The notes: generated from the letters alone by a model not told the origin. 64,000 bases of DNA from JAUWKC01 sp035529895 (GCA_035529895.1 DATKVV010000053.1:1-64000); one strand, 5' to 3'; numbered from the stretch's first letter, positions 17,394 to 26,347 are shown. Made by a program: numbers and translations.

Positions 17394-19418
17394 ATGAAGG
17401 ATAAAGATGCCGCAGGTCAGAAGTCATCCCCAAAGGCAAAGGGGCCTTTGGGGACCGCCAAATCACTCGGGCCCGTCCCCAATCTTGAAGAATACGTCCA
17501 GCCTGAGTGGTGGAGATTGATCTTCAACGCAACCTACCTCAAAACGGACGGCGATGTAGTGGACGACCTGCAGGTCACCACCAGGGAAGTTGACGTCTTC
17601 TCCTCCGTCCTTAACCTGTCACCCGAGGACAAAATCCTTGACCTTTGCTGCGGCCAGGGACCCGACGCCCTCGAGCTGGCCCGAAGAGGCTTCTCGAACG
17701 TCGAGGGCCTCGACCGCTCCCACTATCTGATACAAAAGGCAAAGGCACAGGCGAAAAAGGAAGGCCTCAGCGTCAAATTCAAGGAAGGCGATGCAAGAAA
17801 GCTCCCCTACCAGGCCGATAGCTTTGATGTCGTTATGATTCTCGGCAACAGCTTCGGTTATTTCGAAACCATTCAGGACGACCTCAGAGTCCTCAGAGAA
17901 GTCTTCAAGGTCCTCAAACCCTGGGGCAGACTGCTTGTCGACGTCGCGGACGGCGAGTATCTAAAGAAAAAGTTTCAGCCCAGGTCCTGGGAATGGATAG
18001 ACAAAAAGTACTTCGTCTGCCGCGAGCGCTCGCTCTCGCTGGACAAGCAGCGCCTAATATCCAGAGAAGTCGTCGCCCACGTTGAAAAAGGCGTCATCGC
18101 CGACCAGTTCTATGCCGAACGCCTTTACACCCGCAAGAGCATAACCGAACTCCTGCAGACCGCCGGCTTCACTAACATCAACATCCACGGCCAGATTACC
18201 GGAGATTCTCAGCGAAATCAGGACCTCGGAATGATGGAGAAGAGAATCGTCGTTACTGCTGCTGTCAGGAAAAACTGGACGCCCCGAAAGGGAAAAGACC
18301 TCACGAAGAACATCGTCGTAATCTTCGGCGACCCGGCAAAACCCGACCCCTTAAAACCCCTTCGTGTCTTCGATGACGATGATTTCTATACTATCGACCG
18401 CGCCAAGGAGGCTTTAAGAGAACTCCCAGGCTATCGGTATACCTGGCTTAACAGTCACGACACCCTGCTTCACGACCTGCTCAAGTTAACCGGCAAGATT
18501 AACTTCGTGCTGAATCTCTGCGATGAGGGTTACAATAACGACGCCAGAAAAGAACTGCATGTTCCTGCACTCCTGGAGACACTCGCCATGCCGTATACCG
18601 GCGCCGGGCCCCAGTGCCTCGCCTTCTGCTACGACAAATCACTCGTCCGCGGAATTGCCAAGGAGATGGGCATACCCGTGCCGGAAGCCTTCTTTATCAG
18701 ACCCCAGGACAGCACATTCGAACTGCCCTTTGCATTCCCCGTTATTGTTAAACCCAACTTCGGCGATTCCAGCTTTGGCATCACCCAAAGGAGCGTCGCA
18801 AACAACATCGAGGACCTTGTCAACGCCATTTCCGAAATAAGGGAAAAGTTCGGCTACGAGAAGCCTATCCTTATAGAGGAGTTCCTCACCGGCAAAGACC
18901 TTACGGTTGGAATAATTGGAAATCCCCCTGAATCCTACACCGTCCTGCCCATCATCGAGGAGGATTACTCCGCGCTGCCCCCCGAACTGCCCAGAATCTG
19001 CGGGTACGAGGCCAAGTGGCTGCCCGAATCACCCTACTGGAACATCAAGTCTGTGCCCGCTCAACTGCCCGACGATACAGAAAAATTCATCGTCGAATGC
19101 TGCCTGAAACTGTTCGAGAGGCTTGAGTGCAGAGACTATTGCCGCTTTGACTGGCGAGTTGATTCAGACGGAAATCCCAAAATACTTGAGGTCAACCCCA
19201 ATCCGGGATGGTGCTGGGACGGCCATCTGGCAAAAATGTCAAAAATCGCGGGTATGTCCTATGTCGAAATGTTAGGTACTATCCTGAGGGCCGCGGAAGA
19301 CCGCCTCGGCGTCCAGGTTGCAAACGGCAAAAAATATGAGGAACAACCCCAGATTCAGTCGATAAACGGCAAAAAACAGATTGATACCGCCGCGACCGCT
19401 GTGCCCGGCAAGCCCTGA
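17394..19418 (+). CDS. Fusion of SAM-dependent methyltransferase and D-Ala-D-Ala-ligase-like ATP-grasp enzyme
   Basis: 674 residues from an ATG preceded by AGGAAG. The N-terminal half (about 30-295) is a class I methyltransferase with motif I ILDLCCGQGPDALELARRG, an acidic motif II (VEGLDRSHYL) and the motif IV region DSFDVVMILGNSFGYF. The C-terminal half (about 300-650) resembles D-alanine-D-alanine ligase: a pre-ATP-grasp domain (NIVVIFGDP), then the ATP-grasp segments PVIVKPNFGDSSFGI, LIEEFLTGKDLTVGIIG and DWRVDSDGNPKILEVNPNPG. This suggests ATP-dependent ligation of two amino or carboxylate groups plus methylation of the product or precursor; the substrates are unknown. An AT-rich upstream region with TTGACT at 17319 suggests its own promoter. 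Confidence 0.8.
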   Translation: MKDKDAAGQKSSPKAKGPLGTAKSLGPVPNLEEYVQPEWWRLIFNATYLKTDGDVVDDLQVTTREVDVFSSVLNLSPEDKILDLCCGQGPDALELARRGFSNVEGLDRSHYLIQKAKAQAKKEGLSVKFKEGDARKLPYQADSFDVVMILGNSFGYFETIQDDLRVLREVFKVLKPWGRLLVDVADGEYLKKKFQPRSWEWIDKKYFVCRERSLSLDKQRLISREVVAHVEKGVIADQFYAERLYTRKSITELLQTAGFTNINIHGQITGDSQRNQDLGMMEKRIVVTAAVRKNWTPRKGKDLTKNIVVIFGDPAKPDPLKPLRVFDDDDFYTIDRAKEALRELPGYRYTWLNSHDTLLHDLLKLTGKINFVLNLCDEGYNNDARKELHVPALLETLAMPYTGAGPQCLAFCYDKSLVRGIAKEMGIPVPEAFFIRPQDSTFELPFAFPVIVKPNFGDSSFGITQRSVANNIEDLVNAISEIREKFGYEKPILIEEFLTGKDLTVGIIGNPPESYTVLPIIEEDYSALPPELPRICGYEAKWLPESPYWNIKSVPAQLPDDTEKFIVECCLKLFERLECRDYCRFDWRVDSDGNPKILEVNPNPGWCWDGHLAKMSKIAGMSYVEMLGTILRAAEDRLGVQVANGKKYEEQPQIQSINGKKQIDTAATAVPGKP

Positions 19419-19585
19419 GATTTGGCTTTGGCCCCCGCTTCCTTCAACTTGAAACACACCCACCTTGGTCCCGGAAATCCCCCGAATACGCGCCGCCAAA
19501 ACCGGTCTGAAGAATCAAGACGCACCGGAATCCTCCTCGTACCGGCGCCCCGGACGCCCGTTTTCAACCGTTTCAAAAAAATCGC

Positions 19586-19614
19586 TTGTCCTCAAATGAC
19601 AATGTTCATATAAT
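19586..19614 (+). promoter_or_regulatory. Promoter of the rplS-yraN-tatD operon
   Basis: TTGTCC and TATAAT are 17 bp apart, giving a leader of about 80 nt before the GTG start of rplS. Confidence 0.62.
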
Positions 19615-19703
19615 GTCGGCTTCGTGGCTTGTGATTGAATACAGCATTTGATAACAGATTGCTCAAAAACCATTGACGACCGGATAAGTCAGGAGAAAAA
19701 CCA

Positions 19704-20087
19704 GTGAAAACAGAAATCTTGGATGCGGTTGCAGGCAAAAGCCTCAGAAAAAATATCCCGCATTTTGAAATAGGCGATACCATCGACGTTCGCTGCAGAA
19801 TCAAGGAAGGCGACAAGGAACGCCTGCAGGTATTTACCGGCACAGTGATTGCGCGAAAAGGCCGCGGCATCAACGAAACCTTTACCGTCCGCAGAATCGT
19901 AAACAACGAGGGCGTCGAGCGAATCTTCCCCCTCCACTCACCTAATATCGTGGATATCAAACCTGTTCGGAGCGGCAAGGCAAGACGCGCAAAACTCTAT
20001 TTCCTCCGCAAACGGACCGGCAAGGCCGTCAAGCTCACGCACCGCCACAGCGAACACAGCGCTTCCAATAGCACGGGGCAGAATTAA
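19704..20087 (+). CDS. rplS: 50S ribosomal protein L19
   Basis: 127 residues matching L19: IPHFEIGDTIDVRCRIKEG, RLQVFTGTVIARKGRG, ETFTVRRIVNNEGVERIFPLHSP and AKLYFLRKRTGKAVKL. L19 lies at the 30S-50S interface. The start is GTG with AGGAG 8 nt upstream. The tail after residue 110 is short and polar (HRHSEHSASNST). It heads a compact cluster in which yraN begins 3 bp later and tatD follows 7 bp after yraN. Confidence 0.96.
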   Translation: MKTEILDAVAGKSLRKNIPHFEIGDTIDVRCRIKEGDKERLQVFTGTVIARKGRGINETFTVRRIVNNEGVERIFPLHSPNIVDIKPVRSGKARRAKLYFLRKRTGKAVKLTHRHSEHSASNSTGQN

Positions 20088-20090
20088 GAA

Positions 20091-20489
20091 TTGGTTGGTT
20101 TGCTGCTGAACAGACAAAAGTTACTTGCCGACGGCAAACGGCTCGGCCGATGGGGCGAGAAACGCTGCGAATCCTTCCTCAAACGAAAAGGCCTCAAACT
20201 CCTCGCCCGCAACTTCTCCTGTAAGACCGGCGAAATCGATCTGGTCATGGTCGACGCCGACCGCTCGATCGTCTTCGTCGAGGTCAAAACCAGGGCGGGT
20301 GAAACCTTCGACGCCGTCGAGTCCGTCGTCACAGCCCCAAAAAAAACCAAATCTCTCAGGACCGCCCGCTATTTCCTCGCCGCCCACAACATAGAAGACA
20401 GGCCCTTCCGCTTCGACGTCGTGACTATCGTCCTCGGCCGAACCGGCCCTCCACAAATAAGACATTACCAAAACGCCTTTGTACCCTGA
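20091..20489 (+). CDS. yraN: YraN/UPF0102-family endonuclease-fold protein
   Basis: 132 residues, the usual size for UPF0102. Conserved stretches are GRWGEKRCESFLKRKGLKLLARNF, KTGEIDLVMVD and VFVEVKTRAG, which give the PD-(D/E)xK-like E...D...ExK arrangement of this restriction-endonuclease-fold family. Its biochemical role is still poorly defined. The start is uncertain: the TTG at 20091 lacks a strong ribosome site and translation may be coupled to rplS. The position rplS-yraN is common in bacteria. Confidence 0.9.
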   Translation: MVGLLLNRQKLLADGKRLGRWGEKRCESFLKRKGLKLLARNFSCKTGEIDLVMVDADRSIVFVEVKTRAGETFDAVESVVTAPKKTKSLRTARYFLAAHNIEDRPFRFDVVTIVLGRTGPPQIRHYQNAFVP

Positions 20490-20496
20490 AGACCTT

Positions 20497-21279
20497 ATGG
20501 AACTGATTGACACGCATTGCCATTTGACGTTTGACGACCTGGCCCGCGACATCGACGGCGTTATTGAGCGCAGCCGACAGGCCGGCGTCACCGGCTGGAT
20601 AACCATCGGAACCAACGCGCGGGAAAATCAAAAGGCCGTGGAACTCGCCGCTCGCTTTCAAAATCTCTACGCCGCCGTCGCTATCCACCCCCACGATGCC
20701 AAAACCGTAACCGCCGATACCATCAGCGAACTCAAGAAACTCACCCAGCACCAAAAGGTCGTTGCCATTGGCGAGACCGGCCTGGATTATCACTACAATC
20801 ATTCGCTCCACCACGACCAAAGACGGGCGTTCGTCGAACATCTGAAAATCGCAGCCGAATTCAACCTCCCAGTCATCATCCACTGCCGAAAGGCCTTCGA
20901 CGAGACTCTGGAAATCCTTGAACAATACGGCTCGGCCGTCAAAAAAATCGTCTTCCACTGCTTCTCCGGCTCCGCCGAACAGGCAAAAATCCTTCTGCCC
21001 AAGGGCTGCTATTTCTCTTTCACGGGCGTAGTAACCTTCAAAAACGCCGACAAGACCCGCGAGGCCGCCGGCGTCGTGCCTCTGGACCGACTAATGCTCG
21101 AAACCGACTGCCCTTATATGTCCCCCGAACCCATGCGAAAGCAAAAAGTCAACGAGCCTGCTCTTATGATTCACACGGCCAAGTTTTTGGCCGACCTAAA
21201 AGGCATGACCCTCGAAGACTTCGCCCAAACCATAACCACCGCCAGCCGGGCCTTCTTCAACCTCCCCTCGCCCCTGTGA
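20497..21279 (+). CDS. tatD: TatD-family metal-dependent deoxyribonuclease
   Basis: 260 residues, standard for TatD, an amidohydrolase-fold TIM barrel with two metals. Ligand motifs are visible: DTHCHL at the N-terminus, the Glu in AIGETGLDYH, PVIIHCRKA, FHCFSG and LETDCPYMSPEP. TatD enzymes act as 3'-5' DNases in repair and apoptosis-like DNA turnover. The ATG at 20497 gives the canonical MELIDTHCHL start; the longer frame from 20479 overlaps the end of yraN. Confidence 0.94.
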   Translation: MELIDTHCHLTFDDLARDIDGVIERSRQAGVTGWITIGTNARENQKAVELAARFQNLYAAVAIHPHDAKTVTADTISELKKLTQHQKVVAIGETGLDYHYNHSLHHDQRRAFVEHLKIAAEFNLPVIIHCRKAFDETLEILEQYGSAVKKIVFHCFSGSAEQAKILLPKGCYFSFTGVVTFKNADKTREAAGVVPLDRLMLETDCPYMSPEPMRKQKVNEPALMIHTAKFLADLKGMTLEDFAQTITTASRAFFNLPSPL

Positions 21280-21663
21280 CCCTGAGCCGAGAGAAACAAC
21301 CTCCGCCATTAATCGCTTATCAATCATCCTCAACGATTTCAAACGGCCTCTAACCCGCAGGTAGCTCCTCACTCCGAACATGCCTCCAAAGCGGGTTCCT
21401 GCCTCTCTTTTCATCGCCGTACCGCTCTCCTTCTACCTGCATTCAATATTCCATGCCCACACTCGAGTATTTTCTTGGCCGGCCCTAATTATCGAGCGAC
21501 CAACGTATTCGAGGGCATTCGAAAAGTCATTTCCCTCCAGCTTCAAATTGCAGATTGCACCGAGTACCCTCTTCCGTCCGGGCGTTTTTTTCGCTATACT
21601 GCCAGCTTCGATTTTCCGACAGGCCGCTTTTGGGGCAAATACAGGCTCAGGAAAGGACAGAGT
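21280..21663. other. 384-bp intergenic region with promoter-like element
   Basis: No gene is supported. A TATACT at 21595-21600 preceded 17 bp upstream by TTCCGT (21572-21577) is a weak candidate promoter for the sialidase-like lipoprotein gene. Confidence 0.4.
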
Positions 21664-22854
21664 ATGCGTGAGAAAGTTATTTTGTTGGTCGTTGTGTTTT
21701 GTTGTCTTGCCTCTGCCGTTGGATGTTCAGAAAAACTCAAGGGGGAGGCCTGCTCCGAGCAGGCCCCAGGCACTCCTGCGCGTCCCGGACTCAAACACGT
21801 TATCGTTTGCCATCAGCGGGGAAGATTCTGCGGGTGGCCGGCCAACAACGGCGTCTGGATTTGGGGCAATGAAATACTGGTGGGATTTCACCAGGCAGAC
21901 TATGTTCCGAAGGATTGCAGCCATTCCATCGGCGGCAGCGGCAAGGCCCTTCTGGCCAGAAGCCTCGATGGGGGCGAAACATGGACGGTGGAAGACCCTG
22001 AGAACTTCGTGGCAGATGGAGGCGAAGCAGTCCCCACCCCCGGTAACATCAATTTTGCACATCCTGGTTTTGCAATGAGAGTGGACACGGCGCAATTCTT
22101 TATCTCCTACGACAGGGGCAAAACGTGGCGGGGTCCGTACGAACTGCCGGATTTCGCAATAGGCCGGCCGCTGACAGCACGAACGGATTACATCGTTAAC
22201 GGCCCACAGGATTGTCTGGTCTTTCTGTCGGCAAAGGAACCGAGGGTGGAAGCAGCGGTACAGGACAGGGCTTTCTGCTGTCGGACCACTGATGGCGGAA
22301 AAACATTCCAATTCGTTTCCTGGATGACGGACGAACCCATCAAGATTCGCTCGGTGATGCCTTCGACCGCTCGCTGCTCACAGAACCATCTGATTTCAGC
22401 TATGCGCCGCAGGCTCGACGTCGATATCTCCGGCGCCAAAAAGATGCGCAAGTGCTGGATAGATGTCTACCAGTCTCTTGATAATGGTCAGACGTGGGAA
22501 TTCCTAAGCCAGGTTGCCGATACCGGAAGCAGTAACGGAAACCCGCCCAGCCTGGTCAGGCTGCAGGACGGGCGGGTTTGCGTTACCTATGCCTATCGCA
22601 GCATCTGCTCGGCCTACCGCTACCGCTGGGAACCGCAGGGCATCCGGGCAAGAATCAGCAAAGATGACGGCAATACCTGGGGGCAGGAAATTGTTTTACG
22701 CAATGACGCCCGAACGTGGGATATCGGATACACCCGCTCTGTACAAAGACCGGACGGCAAAATCGTAACTATATACTACTATACAACCGAACAAATTCCC
22801 GAGCAGCACATAGCTGCAACCATTTGGGACCCCGACCAGCTCAGCAAAAAGTAA
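21664..22854 (+). CDS. Sialidase-like (BNR/Asp-box) lipoprotein
   Basis: 396 residues from an ATG shortly after AAAGGACAG. The signal peptide ends in a lipobox (SAVGC, Cys21). Five Asp-box motifs of the S/T-x-D-x-G-x-T-W/F type are spaced through the protein: SLDGGETW, SYDRGKTW, TTDGGKTF, SLDNGQTW and SKDDGNTW. This indicates a six-bladed propeller of the exo-alpha-sialidase superfamily. Many planctomycete members act on other glycans or only bind, and the full sialidase Arg triad cannot be confirmed here. The next gene, a sulfatase, starts 41 bp later on the same strand; together they suggest handling of a sulfated glycan. Confidence 0.82.
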   Translation: MREKVILLVVVFCCLASAVGCSEKLKGEACSEQAPGTPARPGLKHVIVCHQRGRFCGWPANNGVWIWGNEILVGFHQADYVPKDCSHSIGGSGKALLARSLDGGETWTVEDPENFVADGGEAVPTPGNINFAHPGFAMRVDTAQFFISYDRGKTWRGPYELPDFAIGRPLTARTDYIVNGPQDCLVFLSAKEPRVEAAVQDRAFCCRTTDGGKTFQFVSWMTDEPIKIRSVMPSTARCSQNHLISAMRRRLDVDISGAKKMRKCWIDVYQSLDNGQTWEFLSQVADTGSSNGNPPSLVRLQDGRVCVTYAYRSICSAYRYRWEPQGIRARISKDDGNTWGQEIVLRNDARTWDIGYTRSVQRPDGKIVTIYYYTTEQIPEQHIAATIWDPDQLSKK

Positions 22855-22895
22855 AAACGGATGGGCGACAAAAAAATACTGTGGGAGAATGTGAG

Positions 22896-24401
22896 ATGTC
22901 CACGCGAATGACAAGAAGAGACTTCATTAAAACTACCGCCGCCGGTTCGCTCGCACTGGCGCTGCCGACGCCGAAAACCGCCGGCGGCGCTGAGCAAAAG
23001 AAACCCGGCAAACCGAACCTGCTTTTTATCTGGACCGACGAGCAGCGCGCCGACACCATGGCCGTTTATGGGAACACAAAGATACGTGTGCCCAATCTCA
23101 ATAAGCTGGCGTCCGAGAGCTTTGTTTTCAAAAAGGCCTACGTAACGCAGCCGGTATGCACGCCTTCACGCTGCTCGGTAATGACCGGCCTTTGGCCCCA
23201 CACCTCCGGCCTTATCAGGAACAATCTTCCCCTGCCGCCGGAAACGCGCTGCCTTCCCGAGCTGCTTAACGACTCGGAATATCGCACCGCGTACATGGGC
23301 AAGTGGCACCTCGGCGACGAGATTTTCCCCCAGCACGGCTTCGAGGAATGGGTCTCGATAGAGGACATATACTGGAAGCGTTACACAAAGGTCCGCGACA
23401 AAGAGCATGCGCGGACCGATTACTACTATCACCTTGTATCGCTTGGCTACAAGACCGAGGGACAGGCCTTCGGGCGAACTTTCGCCGCGGGCCTGCCCTT
23501 CGAGCAGTCCAAACCGAAGTTCCTCGAAAGAAGGGCCTGCGATTTCCTCCGCCGTCACCGCGGCGAACCCTTCATCCTCTACGTGAATTTTCTCGAGCCG
23601 CACATGCCCTTCACGGGGCCATTCGACAAGGAGTACGACCCGGCTTACGTGAACCTGCCGGCCAGCTTCGACGACCCGCTCGAAGACAATGAGCCGCTGG
23701 TCTACCGCAAAAAGCGCGAACAGATAATCAAGGAGTACGGCAGCGATGAACAGAGTTTTCGGAAACTGATTGCCCGCTACTGGGGGCTGGTCACGGAGGT
23801 CGATATATGCGTGGGCGGAATCCTGAACACGCTCGAAGAGCTTGGCCTGGCCGATAACACCATCGTGGTTTACACCAGCGACCACGGCGATATGATGGGC
23901 GCGCACCGCCTCGTGACAAAAGGCGTCATGTATGAAGAAGCTGCCAGGGTGCCCTGGCTCATGCGCATCCCGTGGATGGGCCGCAGACAGCATGTTATCG
24001 AACAGCCGGTCAGCCATATCGATTTGGTTCCTACGCTGCTCGAGCTGATGAGCAATAAGGCCGGCAAGGCCGGCAGGGGCCTGCAGGGACAGAGCCTTGT
24101 GCCGTTGATCAAGGGCCGAAAACCGGCCGAGGATCACGTCTTCATCGAGTGGAACGTCGGCACCGAACAGGAATTAAGCGCTCCAGTCCGCACCGTAGTC
24201 TCTCCCGATGGATGGAAACTCTCGCTCTTCAAAGGCGACAACAGCCAGTTGTTCAACCTGAATGAGGACCCCGGAGAAACCAGGAACCTGTTCGATTCGG
24301 GCCGTCACAAAGATGTTATCAACCGGCTGACCGAAAAAATTCGCCGATGGCAAAAAAAGACCGCCGATACCCTCCCCACATCTTTCGACACAAACGCCTG
24401 A
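22896..24401 (+). CDS. Tat-exported sulfatase (iduronate-2-sulfatase/heparan-sulfatase-like)
   Basis: 501 residues. The Tat signal is MTRRDFIKTTAAGSLALALP. The sulfatase signature PVCTPSRCSVMTG puts the formylglycine Cys at 88. Other expected elements are LFIWTDEQRADTM (metal Asp), GKWHLGDE, and VVYTSDHGDMMGAH followed by a Lys-containing segment (LVTKGVMYEEAARVP). The DHGD version is typical of the iduronate/choline-sulfatase branch. GGGAG lies upstream of the ATG; I reject the longer frame from 22716 because it overlaps the previous gene. It is probably cotranscribed with the sialidase-like gene. The exact sulfate ester is unknown. Confidence 0.9.
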   Translation: MSTRMTRRDFIKTTAAGSLALALPTPKTAGGAEQKKPGKPNLLFIWTDEQRADTMAVYGNTKIRVPNLNKLASESFVFKKAYVTQPVCTPSRCSVMTGLWPHTSGLIRNNLPLPPETRCLPELLNDSEYRTAYMGKWHLGDEIFPQHGFEEWVSIEDIYWKRYTKVRDKEHARTDYYYHLVSLGYKTEGQAFGRTFAAGLPFEQSKPKFLERRACDFLRRHRGEPFILYVNFLEPHMPFTGPFDKEYDPAYVNLPASFDDPLEDNEPLVYRKKREQIIKEYGSDEQSFRKLIARYWGLVTEVDICVGGILNTLEELGLADNTIVVYTSDHGDMMGAHRLVTKGVMYEEAARVPWLMRIPWMGRRQHVIEQPVSHIDLVPTLLELMSNKAGKAGRGLQGQSLVPLIKGRKPAEDHVFIEWNVGTEQELSAPVRTVVSPDGWKLSLFKGDNSQLFNLNEDPGETRNLFDSGRHKDVINRLTEKIRRWQKKTADTLPTSFDTNA

Positions 24402-24469
24402 GTTGCCCCGAGTGCAGACGGAGTTGGTGAGTGGTCAGTGCTTTGCCGCTGTATGGTGGGCTTTAGGGC

Positions 24470-24607
24470 CTGTTTACCGACGAAATCGAAGCCGCCCTCG
24501 CCTATGACCGAATGGCCGAAAAGCTCTTCGCCGAATTTGCATACCTTAACTCCCCCCACCTCGCCGAATTCAGAAAACACGCCAGAAAAATCATCTTCGG
24601 CACCTAA
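24470..24607 (+). pseudogene. Remnant of an HNH/AP2-type endonuclease (AP2 C-terminal half)
   Basis: A 45-codon stretch with no start codon and an in-frame TAG just upstream (24464-24466) reads LFTDEIEAALAYDRMAEKLF followed by AEFAYLNSP. This closely fits the second half of the AP2-like DNA-binding domain found at the C-terminus of free-standing HNH homing endonucleases (pattern EEAARAYDxAAxxxFGEFAxLNFP). The HNH half is missing, so I read it as a decayed mobile endonuclease gene. Confidence 0.6.
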
Positions 24608-24662
24608 TGCCCAACATCCTTTCGAGCGCAGTTCAGAAATTCGGCCCTATCGCACAAATTGA

Positions 24663-24690
24663 TTGATTTTTTCCTTCAAAGTATTATCTT
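24663..24690 (+). promoter_or_regulatory. Candidate promoter of the DUF5131-TcmP pair
   Basis: TTGATT and TATCTT are 16 bp apart in a locally AT-rich stretch, 29 bp upstream of the ATG at 24720. Confidence 0.4.
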
Positions 24691-24719
24691 TCCGAATGTA
24701 TTCTCTGAACGGAGCACAG

Positions 24720-25448
24720 ATGGCCCAAAAATCAAAAATCGAATGGACCGAATCTACCTGGAACCCCGTTACCGGCTGCACAAAAATCAGCATCGGCTGC
24801 CGCAATTGCTATGCCGAGCGCTTTGCGTTGCGCCTCAAGGCCGCCGGCAGTCGTAACTATGCCAAAGGTTTCCGTGTCACTTTGCACCCACATCTGCTCA
24901 AAACACCTCTGCGCTGGAGGCAGCCGCGCACAATCTTCGTCAATTCGATGAGTGACCTTTTTCACCAGGCCGTCGACTTTGGTTTCATCTCCAAGGTCTT
25001 CAACATCATGGTTCGCGCTTCTCAACATCGCTTTCAAATATTAACCAAGCGTTCTCACCGCTTGCTGCAGCTAAGCCCCGATCTTCCCTGGCCCCAAAAC
25101 GTATGGATGGGCGTTACCGTCGAAAATGCTGGTTACAGCTTTCGCATAGACCACCTAAGGCAAACTCCTGCCGCAATAAAGTTCATATCCTTCGAACCCC
25201 TCCTCGGCCCAATCGCCAATATCAACCTTGAAGGAATCGACTGGGTCATCGTCGGCGGCGAGTCCGGCCCCGGCGCAAGACCAATGCAGCCCCAATGGGC
25301 CACTGATATCCGCGACCAGTGCCTCGCCGCAGGTATTCCCTTTTTTTTCAAACAATGGGGCGGAACCAACAAGAAAAAAACCGGCCGCACCCTCGACGGC
25401 CGCATTTGGAACCAAATACCTCTTTTACCGGAACTAACCTATGTCTGA
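24720..25448 (+). CDS. DUF5131 (phage Gp37/Gp68-like) three-Cys-motif protein
   Basis: 242 residues. The start MAQKSKIEWTESTWNPVTGC with Cys20, Cys27 and Cys30 (C-x6-C-x2-C) is the hallmark of the Gp37/Gp68 family. Further stretches typical of it are TIFVNSMSDLFH, FQILTKRSHRL, WMGVTVEN and WVIVGGESGPGARPM, ending FFFKQWGG. Family members occur on phages, plasmids and genomic islands; the reaction is not known. The gene overlaps the next one, a TcmP-type partner, by 8 bp, the arrangement expected for this pair. CGGAG precedes the ATG. Confidence 0.86.
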   Translation: MAQKSKIEWTESTWNPVTGCTKISIGCRNCYAERFALRLKAAGSRNYAKGFRVTLHPHLLKTPLRWRQPRTIFVNSMSDLFHQAVDFGFISKVFNIMVRASQHRFQILTKRSHRLLQLSPDLPWPQNVWMGVTVENAGYSFRIDHLRQTPAAIKFISFEPLLGPIANINLEGIDWVIVGGESGPGARPMQPQWATDIRDQCLAAGIPFFFKQWGGTNKKKTGRTLDGRIWNQIPLLPELTYV

Positions 25449-26262
25449 AATCCCCACACCCACAGATGACGGTCTGCATATTCCAACCGTCGGCGAGTGG
25501 TCCCGCGATAAGCATTATTTCCTGATGAGATACATTGACGCCTTCACCGCCTCAATGAAAGAGAAAAAATGGTCGGGCCTGCATTATATAGATCTCTTTG
25601 CCGGTGCAGGAATCGAGAGATTAGAAACCTCAAAAGATCTCGATTGGGGTTCACCCTTAATCGCTGCTTACGCTCGTCACCCCTTCGACGGATTGCATTT
25701 GTGCGAGAAAAACAGCCGCAAATATACTGCCCTCAACTCGAGAATCGGCAAGATAAAACCAGACGCCCAAGTGCTACACGGCGACGGGAATGAGAAAATA
25801 AAAGAGATTGTCGAAAAAATACCTCAAAAAACCCTTTCTCTTGCGTTTCTCGACCCCTATGGACTTCATCTTGATTTTGCCACCTTAAAGCTGCTCTCAC
25901 AACCGCGAGCTGACCTGATAATCTTTTTTCCCGACCATCTTGACGCCTTGCGGAACTGGGGAACTAACTACCTCCACGACCCAAACTCAAACTTGGACCG
26001 TTATCTGGGGCCAGCATGTGACTGGCGTTCTCCGATAAGTAACGCTCCCGCAAACCATCATGCTGAAGTGTTTCGAGAATTGTATGTCACCCAAATCAAA
26101 TCCCTTGGATACACCCATTTCGAATATCAACGAATATATGCCAAGGGCCACCCCCTTTATATCCTGATTTTGTGCTCCCGCTCAGCCCTCGCTGCCAAAT
26201 TGTGGAAAGGAATCTCACAGATAGCACCCGACGGCCAACGAACCTTCAAGTTTGAACCTTAG
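25441..26262 (+). CDS. tcmP: Three-Cys-motif partner protein TcmP
   Basis: 273 residues. The methyltransferase-like Rossmann core shows YIDLFAGAG (about 49-57), an acidic residue after strand 2 (LHLCEKN) and AFLDPYGLHLDF (about 135-146). This matches the TcmP family named for sitting beside three-Cys-motif (DUF5131) proteins, as it does here with translational overlap. Its codon use looks less C-rich than its neighbours', which fits lateral acquisition. A methyltransferase activity on nucleic acid is plausible but unproven; a role in phage-host conflict is only a guess. Confidence 0.86.
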   Translation: MSEIPTPTDDGLHIPTVGEWSRDKHYFLMRYIDAFTASMKEKKWSGLHYIDLFAGAGIERLETSKDLDWGSPLIAAYARHPFDGLHLCEKNSRKYTALNSRIGKIKPDAQVLHGDGNEKIKEIVEKIPQKTLSLAFLDPYGLHLDFATLKLLSQPRADLIIFFPDHLDALRNWGTNYLHDPNSNLDRYLGPACDWRSPISNAPANHHAEVFRELYVTQIKSLGYTHFEYQRIYAKGHPLYILILCSRSALAAKLWKGISQIAPDGQRTFKFEP

Positions 26263-26347
26263 ACCTCCCTCGCCACCCTGCAATTCCCGGCAAATTCGTC
26301 GCCCGTCGTCCGTGGTCCGATTGAAACCAATCCGTACGTCTGTCCCC

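Noticed and set aside
24720..25448. DUF5131 protein as a classical radical-SAM enzyme
   Set aside because: The Cys pattern is C-x6-C-x2-C, not C-x3-C-x2-C, so I kept the family name only.
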